From: Propionispora vibrioides
Lineage (GTDB): Bacteria > Bacillota > Negativicutes > Propionisporales > Propionisporaceae
Reading direction: 5' to 3'
Length of the DNA: 36,150 bases
Assembly: GCF_900110485.1 (NCBI RefSeq)
Contig: NZ_FODY01000034.1
Span: 1 to 36,150, forward strand
Shown here: piece by piece, positions 31,892 through 36,150 of the stretch
Position numbering within the stretch: position 1 is the stretch's first letter
How the letters are laid out: each line of letters starts with the position of its first letter
The notes under the pieces: generated by a model
Database searches by the model: none
The model's input: the letters and a program-made list of their open reading frames with translations, nothing else
What the model was told of the DNA's origin: nothing
Made by a program: the position numbers and the translations under genes

Positions 31892-32030
31892 GAAGATGCC
31901 TCCTTCTACCATTTGCCCCAAGGTGCCTTGGCAGGAAGCCTGGCTGCCGGGACAGGGAATTATACTAATTATATTATAGGGGGAAAGGGAAAAGGATGGC
32001 CAGAAAAATATAAAACAAACTGAGTTTATT

Positions 32031-32064
32031 TTGTCACAAAGATGTAACATTTGCCAATTATACT
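32031..32064 (+). promoter_or_regulatory. Pho-box-like promoter 2
   Basis: TTGTCAC (32031-32037), 4 bp AAAG, ATGTAAC (32042-32048), then TATACT (32059-32064). The distance from the second repeat to the -10 is exactly that of promoters 1 and 3 (11 bp after the hexamer). The repeats are less perfect here. Confidence 0.5.
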
Positions 32065-32092
32065 TAAGTCATCAAATCAAGGAGGGATTCCC

Positions 32093-32410
32093 ATGAACAA
32101 GGTCGCTAAAAAAATTATTATTTATTCTATGGTGGGTATCATGCAAATCGGTTTCGGCGCATCCGTACTTGAAGCTTCTCCCCGGCACGATGACGGTGAT
32201 AGAAGGCATCGTTATGAAGAAAGGCAGCATGACCGGGATCAAAGGATCAGAGAAGAAAATCAACGTTATGAAAGAGAAATGCAACGTAGACATAACGAAG
32301 ATGAACGGGAATGGCGTGACCGTCAGAACCGGGAAAAAGAGCACCATGAGGAAGTTATGAGAACCCTGGGCGGGTTGGCACTGCTGGCGGTAATTCTACA
32401 TAATAATTAA
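32093..32410 (+). CDS. Exported Arg/Glu/His-rich protein, paralog 1 (105 aa)
   Basis: A signal peptide at 1-27 (KKIIIYSMVGIMQIGFGASVLEA) is followed by about 60 residues consisting almost only of Arg, Glu, His, Asp and Gln (RHRYEERQHDRDQR..; DEREWRDRQNREKEHHEE). A short hydrophobic tail ends it (TLGGLALLAVILHNN). The start is ATG 32093 with AAGGAGGG (32079-32086); the frame upstream to 32051 lies in the promoter. Its signal peptide is nearly identical to that of the protein at 34184. Not recognised as a named family. Charge and His content suggest binding of anions or metals (inferred). Confidence 0.8.
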   Translation: MNKVAKKIIIYSMVGIMQIGFGASVLEASPRHDDGDRRHRYEERQHDRDQRIREENQRYEREMQRRHNEDEREWRDRQNREKEHHEEVMRTLGGLALLAVILHNN

Positions 32411-32415
32411 TTAAT

Positions 32416-32446
32416 AGCCTCCGGCGCTGCCCGGAGGCTTCTTTTC
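32416..32446 (+). terminator. Terminator after paralog 1
   Basis: AGCCTCCGG (32416-32424) pairs with CCGGAGGCT (32431-32439), followed by TCTTTTC. Confidence 0.88.
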
Positions 32447-32531
32447 TGTTATGAGAAGCTGATAGCAACGAGATAAACCTTCACCTGGACTGCCTGTTTT
32501 GCATACAGTATAGGGAAGGGAGGATAAATAA

Positions 32532-32882
32532 GTGAACCATTTTATTGTTATCAACCTCGCGACAGGGAGTCTTTTTTACTTTGAGGGAAATCAAATGCTG
32601 GGACGATATACCGTAGCAATCGGCCGGCCGGCTACGCCGACGCCGCCGGGCACCTATCAAATCACTGAAAAGGAGATATTACCTCTTCCAGAGCCTGGTG
32701 GTGCGGATCTGGGGTCTCGCCGGCTGATTCTGTCGTCGGCCAAGACCTGTGTACATGGCTCCTGGCATGGTCCGGTGATGGGACAAGTTTCCGGTGGCTG
32801 TGTCAGGATGCGCAACGAAGATATTGAGGAATTATTTCCCAAGGTTGAGGTCGGCACGCCGGTTATTATGATTGGCGAATAG
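32532..32882 (+). CDS. L,D-transpeptidase (YkuD domain), compact
   Basis: 116 residues, essentially only the YkuD catalytic domain. His75 lies in CVHGSW, and the catalytic Cys90 in VSGGCVRMRNEDIEEL, the full family signature. PATPTPPGTYQI near residue 35 is also typical. L,D-transpeptidases form 3-3 cross-links or attach proteins to peptidoglycan. It starts at GTG 32532 after GGGAGG (32517-32522). There is no signal peptide or LysM domain, unlike B. subtilis YkuD (LysM). Export or a sporulation role is therefore unclear. Confidence 0.9.
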   Translation: MNHFIVINLATGSLFYFEGNQMLGRYTVAIGRPATPTPPGTYQITEKEILPLPEPGGADLGSRRLILSSAKTCVHGSWHGPVMGQVSGGCVRMRNEDIEELFPKVEVGTPVIMIGE

Positions 32883-33028
32883 CCGTCAGATAGTCTGTTT
32901 GGACAATCGGCCCGCTCCACCCAACGGGGGAACGGGTTGATTACTAAACAGAAAGAATTCTGCCAAAACGTTTACCAAATCGATAGAGTTTACATAGTAT
33001 ATAAAAAGAGCGGGAGGAGGTGTCTTCT

Positions 33029-33199
33029 ATGGAACGCTGCCCATATTGCGGCCTTGATTTGTCACGCTCACCCCGGATTATCATTGCCGCCGGCGGTTGG
33101 GGTGCTCCCTGGGGTTGGGGAGGCTGGTATCCATGGTGGCATGGTGGCTGGGGCCATGGACATGGACATGGCTGGTGGCGGAATCGGTATTACCGCTAA
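33029..33199 (+). CDS. Zinc-ribbon-like Trp/Gly/His-rich small protein (56 aa)
   Basis: Not recognised as a family. It starts MERCPYCGLDLS, a half zinc ribbon with one CxxC pair. The tail is unusual: ten Trp, 13 Gly and five His, with GWG and HGHGHGWW repeats, ending RNRYYR. GGGAGGAGGTG (33012-33022) precedes ATG 33029, a near-consensus site. Another frame (32937-33218) is also open, but this one has the better ribosome binding site and a coherent composition. Metal binding is likely from Cys and His; the role is unknown. It is followed by a gap and the terminator at 33298. Confidence 0.65.
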   Translation: MERCPYCGLDLSRSPRIIIAAGGWGAPWGWGGWYPWWHGGWGHGHGHGWWRNRYYR

Positions 33200-33297
33200 G
33201 GAGGCTTTCAGGACGTAAAGACAGTGTGCAGACTACGTAAGCGGTATTGCTGCTTTAGACCGGTTAAAAAAGGTTTCTGATTACCGGTAAAGATGAA

Positions 33298-33335
33298 GGC
33301 TTCTGCAATAAAATTTGCAGAAGCCAAATTTTTTA
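33298..33335 (+). terminator. Terminator after the Trp/Gly/His-rich gene
   Basis: GGCTTCTGCAA (33298-33308) pairs perfectly with TTGCAGAAGCC (33315-33325), followed by AAATTTTTTAT. Confidence 0.88.
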
Positions 33336-33432
33336 TCAGGAAGTGTGCCGGGAGAATGACAAAAATTTACATACAGAGGCTGATATAATAGCAAGTGCTG
33401 CGGCAACAGATAAGACAAAAGGGGGAATAGTT

Positions 33433-33519
33433 GTGTTGACGGATGTAGTATATGGATTGATTTCCATTGGAATAATAACGGCAAGTTCTATTCTTTGTAT
33501 ATATTTTAAGCTGCCATAG
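33433..33519 (+). CDS. Tiny single-span membrane protein (28 aa)
   Basis: Not recognised. Nearly the whole peptide is one membrane helix (VVYGLISIGIITASSILCIYF), ending KLP. The start is GTG 33433, with AAAGGGGGAA (33418-33427) at the right distance. A -10-like TATAAT lies at 33384-33389. It is followed after 32 bases by a second tiny membrane gene, so the two probably form an operon. Peptides of this size usually are accessory subunits of a larger membrane complex, but no partner is visible here. Confidence 0.5.
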   Translation: MLTDVVYGLISIGIITASSILCIYFKLP

Positions 33520-33551
33520 GCGCTTTGATTATTCATAAAGGGGTGAAGGCG

Positions 33552-33647
33552 ATGAATACTGAATGGACCCATCCGATTATCATTTTTACAGGGCTGTTAC
33601 TGCTCTATACCATCGGGGTTTCCGTTATATCTCTGTTTAGCCATTAA
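33552..33647 (+). CDS. Tiny single-span membrane protein (31 aa)
   Basis: Not recognised. A polar start (MNTEWTHP) precedes one membrane helix (IIIFTGLLLLYTIGVSVISLF) and the end SH. AAAGGGGTGAAGG (33537-33549) is a strong ribosome binding site before ATG 33552. A terminator follows at 33671. It pairs with the 28-aa gene upstream; opposite polarity of the charged ends could place the two helices antiparallel (inferred). Confidence 0.6.
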   Translation: MNTEWTHPIIIFTGLLLLYTIGVSVISLFSH

Positions 33648-33670
33648 ACAAGCTGAACAGGCCAGGACGT

Positions 33671-33698
33671 ACCGCTTGCGTAAGTAAGCGGTTTTATT
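33671..33698 (+). terminator. Terminator after the tiny membrane genes
   Basis: ACCGCTT (33671-33677) pairs with AAGCGGT (33686-33692), followed by TTTATTAT. Confidence 0.8.
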
Positions 33699-33898
33699 AT
33701 CGTCATCCTTCCAGCGCGGGGTAAGCCTAAATAACTTTTTTCGTTGAGGGCATACTAAGTGCCGGAAAACTAGTGGTCCGTTTTAAGGTGCAAATTCAAT
33801 TGGCGGGAATTGTTCTGCAAGGCAGTCTTGCCGAATAATATCTGCAAAGTAATTGCAATTGCAAAGTAGATGGGCCATTGGGGATGAGAGGTGATCCA

Positions 33899-34072
33899 AT
33901 GAGCAGTTTACGGGAAATTGAAAGCAAGATTCAGGATTTACGGGCTCAACTTTATGAAATTGCCCGTGACAGAGAATTTACTGACCCGGAAGTCATAAAA
34001 GCGAGCCAAAAGCTTGATCAGGTACTTAATGAATATGAGCAATTTTTTAAAAGGAAAATGAGTGGGAAATAA
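33899..34072 (+). CDS. Spo0E-like sporulation regulatory phosphatase (57 aa)
   Basis: 57 residues forming a predicted helical hairpin. The Spo0E family signature is SQKLDQVLNEY at residues 38-48 (family form SQxLDxxIxxY). Such proteins dephosphorylate response regulators, classically Spo0A~P, and delay sporulation. The start is ATG 33899 directly after GAGAGGTGATCCA; the ATG at 33878 has no ribosome binding site. Transcribed alone, just before the third Pho-box-like promoter. Supports a spore-forming host. Confidence 0.85.
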   Translation: MSSLREIESKIQDLRAQLYEIARDREFTDPEVIKASQKLDQVLNEYEQFFKRKMSGK

Positions 34073-34119
34073 TGTCGGGAACTTGACTAACTTGAACATA
34101 AAAATAATAGACGGTCAGG

Positions 34120-34153
34120 CGATCATAATTCTGTCATAAATACCAATTATACT
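34120..34153 (+). promoter_or_regulatory. Pho-box-like promoter 3
   Basis: CGATCAT (34120-34126), 4 bp AATT, CTGTCAT (34131-34137), then TATACT (34148-34153), again 11 bp after the second hexamer. The second repeat is the exact E. coli Pho-box heptamer and the first is degenerate. Confidence 0.58.
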
Positions 34154-34183
34154 CAAATTAAAGAAAGCAGGGAGGGAACAGCT

Positions 34184-34537
34184 ATGAGGGGAATTGGCAA
34201 GAAAGTGGTTGTCTGGTCACTGGTAGGGATGCTGCAAATCGGTTTCGGTGCTTCGGTCATTGAAGCGTCACCGTTTCAGAATGGAGCTCCGCCGGCCCAA
34301 CAATATGGCAGGCACGATCAAGACCGGGAGCGGCACGAGCGGGAACGCTTGGAAAGAGAGCGGCATGAACAGGAACGGCGGGAAAACGAAAGACATGAAA
34401 GGGAAATGAAACGCCGTCCCCATGAAAGCCGGAAAGAGTGGCATGAAAGACAACACCGTGAAATGGAGCGCCATAGAAGAGCGTTGGAAGACATCCGTAC
34501 AGGCAGATATATGCATCCAGGGTTTGGCCGTCCATAG
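34184..34537 (+). CDS. Exported Arg/Glu/His-rich protein, paralog 2 (117 aa)
   Basis: A signal peptide at 1-29 (GKKVVVWSLVGMLQIGFGASVIEA) is followed by a short Gln/Pro linker. Then come about 65 residues of Arg, Glu and His in heptad-like order (ERHERERLERERHEQERREN, and HERQHREMERHRR), probably a long charged helix. The end GRYMHPGFGRP differs from the hydrophobic end of paralog 1. GGGAGGG (34171-34177) precedes ATG 34184. The shared QIGFGASV[LI]EASP cleavage region and promoter type show common origin and likely common regulation. Function unknown. Confidence 0.82.
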   Translation: MRGIGKKVVVWSLVGMLQIGFGASVIEASPFQNGAPPAQQYGRHDQDRERHERERLERERHEQERRENERHEREMKRRPHESRKEWHERQHREMERHRRALEDIRTGRYMHPGFGRP

Positions 34538-34552
34538 GACGGCTTTTCTTTT
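34527..34552 (+). terminator. Terminator after paralog 2
   Basis: GCCGTCC (34527-34533), loop ATA, GGACGGC (34537-34543), then TTTTCTTTTT. It overlaps the last codons of the gene. A weaker hairpin with seven T lies at about 34612-34637. Confidence 0.88.
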
Positions 34553-34767
34553 TGCCGAAAGAAGTCTGTCCCGGGTATGCGAAAAAAATGACGGAGCATT
34601 GCTGATTAGGACTTGGTGAAGACAGGTCTTTTTTTGTTTAGGCCGGCGGCGGTGGTTGTAAACAGGGGCTATAGGGAAGGTACAAATTTGTGGTGGTGCC
34701 GCTTCTGACAAAAACAGTAATGACAGTGTGACCGGCAGCAGCATAAACATAATAAGGAGGGATAAAT

Positions 34768-35355
34768 ATGCGGTTGATTACTTTGGAGGAACTTCGTCAA
34801 GAGGCCTTAAAGGCCAAAACAGACTTATGGTCAGCAGCACAGGGGCTGAACCGGGATGTGAAGCTCTACCTGCACTGGAGTGCCGGCCACTATGGGCAAT
34901 TTTTCGACGACTATCACATTAATATTGATTCTGACGGCAGTGTTTATATGAGTTCCGGGACATTAGCCACTGTAAAGGCGCATACCTATAAGCGCAACAG
35001 TGGTTCAGTGGGGATTTCACTGGCCTGCGCATATAATGCTACGACCAGTAATTTGGGCAGTGAGCCGCCTACAGCGCTCCAAATTGAAGCCATGGCGCAG
35101 GTTATAGCCGTACTATGCCGAACGCTCGACTTAACTGTTGATCTATGCCGGGTTATGACTCATGCCGAGGCGGCGAACAATTTAGACGGATTAAATCCGG
35201 GCTATGCCGACAACGGATATCCCGATGGCCGATATGGCCCGGGTTATAGTTGTGAACGTTGGGATTTGTGGTTTTTTAAAGGAGCGGCCCAAGGTGAAGG
35301 CGGCAATGTGCTGCGTGGCAAAGCCATATGGTATCAGCAAAATGGTTTAGGATAG
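34768..35355 (+). CDS. N-acetylmuramoyl-L-alanine amidase / PGRP-like protein
   Basis: 195 residues. The Amidase_2/PGRP fold has the zinc-ligand His36 in LYLHWSAG, the central HINIDSDGSVY strand, GSVGISLACAYNATTS and VMTHAEAA with a second zinc His. ERWDLWFF near the end fits the last conserved block. It would cut the bond between muramic acid and L-Ala of peptidoglycan. No signal peptide is present, as in phage endolysins and some mother-cell sporulation lysins. The start is ATG 34768 after AAGGAGGG. Transcribed alone; a short terminator follows at 35366. Confidence 0.82.
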   Translation: MRLITLEELRQEALKAKTDLWSAAQGLNRDVKLYLHWSAGHYGQFFDDYHINIDSDGSVYMSSGTLATVKAHTYKRNSGSVGISLACAYNATTSNLGSEPPTALQIEAMAQVIAVLCRTLDLTVDLCRVMTHAEAANNLDGLNPGYADNGYPDGRYGPGYSCERWDLWFFKGAAQGEGGNVLRGKAIWYQQNGLG

Positions 35356-35365
35356 TTTCTGTGGC

Positions 35366-35392
35366 TAAGGCCGGCAACTTTGCCGGTCTTAT
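35366..35392 (+). terminator. Terminator after the amidase gene
   Basis: GGCCGGCAA (35368-35376) pairs with TTGCCGGTC (35379-35387, one G-T), followed by TTATTC. The T-run is short. Confidence 0.6.
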
Positions 35393-35496
35393 TCGTCTCA
35401 ATAGAGCGGTGAGGCCATTTTCTCTAAATAAATAGATGTGATAGTAACAGGAGATACATAAATATTAATAGTGGTGAAAAACTTTTTAAAAGATAT

Positions 35497-35525
35497 TTGA
35501 CATAAACATATAGCTATGCTATTAT
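35497..35525 (+). promoter_or_regulatory. rRNA operon promoter P1
   Basis: TTGACA (35497-35502), 17 bp, TATTAT (35520-35525), preceded by an A/T-rich stretch like an UP element (35450-35496). Confidence 0.88.
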
Positions 35526-35572
35526 ATAAAAGTCGCCTCACTCAGAAACAATAATTTCCAAAAAAAATGTTA

Positions 35573-35601
35573 TTGACATAACTGAGAGAGTTCGATATAA
35601 T
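35573..35601 (+). promoter_or_regulatory. rRNA operon promoter P2
   Basis: TTGACA (35573-35578), exactly 17 bp, TATAAT (35596-35601): a full consensus promoter. Downstream, TGTTCCTTGAAAACT (35632-35646) resembles the boxA-type leader sequence of Firmicute rrn operons. Confidence 0.9.
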
Positions 35602-35712
35602 AATAAAGCCGTCGAGAGATGGTGAGCGAATGTGTTCCTTGAAAACTAAACAATGTAAGAATCATACGCCAGATGTGCGGTGCTTTTAGAAAGCACAAAC
35701 ATTTGTTAAGGT

Positions 35713-35787
35713 GCGGAAGTAGCTCAGTGGTAGAGCATCGCCTTGCCAAGGCGAGGGTCGCGAGTTCGAATCTCGTTTTCCGCTCCA
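35713..35787 (+). tRNA. tRNA-Gly (GCC anticodon)
   Basis: The acceptor is GCGGAAG with TTTCCGC (one G-T pair). The D arm is GCTC/GAGC. The anticodon stem TCGCC/GGCGA encloses TTGCCAA, giving anticodon GCC. The T arm is GCGAG/CTCGT with TTCGAAT. CCA is encoded. It lies in the rRNA leader ahead of 16S, so it is co-transcribed with the rRNA. Confidence 0.95.
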
Positions 35788-35854
35788 ATATATAACGAAT
35801 GCAAATAATTCTTTAAACAATTATAGAGCCATCAAAAGGCTCCATAAATAAACC

Positions 35855-36150
<296 letters not shown>

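Noticed and set aside
32937-33218. 93-codon + ORF overlapping the Trp/Gly/His-rich gene
   Set aside because: Its start has no ribosome binding site, while the 56-codon frame has a near-consensus one and a CxxC motif.
34268-34750. 160-codon minus-strand ORF and 92/93-codon companions
   Set aside because: They mirror the Arg/Glu/His-rich gene; the apparent length comes from its codon bias and lack of minus-strand stops. The terminator at 34527 lies inside them.
34680-34767. Fourth Pho-box-like promoter before the amidase gene
   Set aside because: TGACA-like words occur (34707-34728), but neither the 4-bp spacing nor a -10 at the fixed distance is present.

Overview
The window looks like chromosomal DNA of an endospore-forming, diderm Firmicute of the Negativicutes, most probably a Sporomusaceae relative. 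The evidence is a TolC-type outer-membrane factor with a signal peptide, an EmrAB-like exporter that would need such a partner, sporulation-type genes (a Spo0E-like phosphatase and a YjcZ-like small protein), Firmicute riboswitches (purine, FMN, SAM-I), strong AGGAGG-type ribosome binding sites, and a 16S rRNA start at the right edge. Genus and species cannot be read from the sequence.

Layout. Positions 1-337 hold the 3' end of a group II intron. A purine-type riboswitch then precedes a DMT exporter (599-1543). A TetR regulator and an MFS exporter follow, with a small inverted-repeat element between them (1644-3716). Next is a nitrate/sulfonate/taurine-type ABC operon (3940-6383) and a PadR-HlyD-EmrB efflux operon (6610-9583). 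An FMN riboswitch leads into ribU and a fused homocysteine methyltransferase/methylenetetrahydrofolate reductase (9946-12597). A SAM-I riboswitch leads only into a 55-codon ORF (13449-13882). Then come tolC behind a TetR-type operator, a C_GCAxxG_C_C redox protein, an ABC-F ATPase flanked by two more copies of the inverted-repeat element, a polar amino-acid ABC operon (18363-21249), a PAS-GGDEF diguanylate cyclase, a second DMT exporter, and tRNA-Gln/tRNA-Lys.

The second part holds a TlpA/CcdA thiol-redox pair, an unexplained structured intergenic region (25144-25270), an iron-sulfur flavoprotein and many very small genes, several of them under 60 codons. These include Cys-rich, YjcZ-like, single-membrane-span and Trp/Gly/His-rich proteins. 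A YitT-family protein, a soluble chemoreceptor with a CZB domain, a HAD phosphatase, an L,D-transpeptidase and a PGRP/amidase-like enzyme are interspersed. The window ends with tandem rRNA promoters, tRNA-Gly and the first ~300 nt of a 16S gene with an enlarged V1 region.

The most interesting signals are the following. (1) Three promoters within 3.1 kb share one architecture: two 7-bp repeats 4 bp apart (Pho-box-like), then a -10 box at a fixed distance. They drive two paralogous exported, extremely charged Arg/Glu/His-rich proteins and a probable small RNA. (2) A three-copy family of ~155-170 bp inverted-repeat elements has an internal hairpin whose stem changes on both sides between copies. 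(3) A purine aptamer with a guanine-type C at the specificity position has an architecture that predicts an ON switch for a putative exporter. (4) A SAM-I riboswitch has only a tiny ORF downstream. (5) A compact, very stable structured element lies at 25177-25269. All function calls are by eye from sequence; no database search was run.
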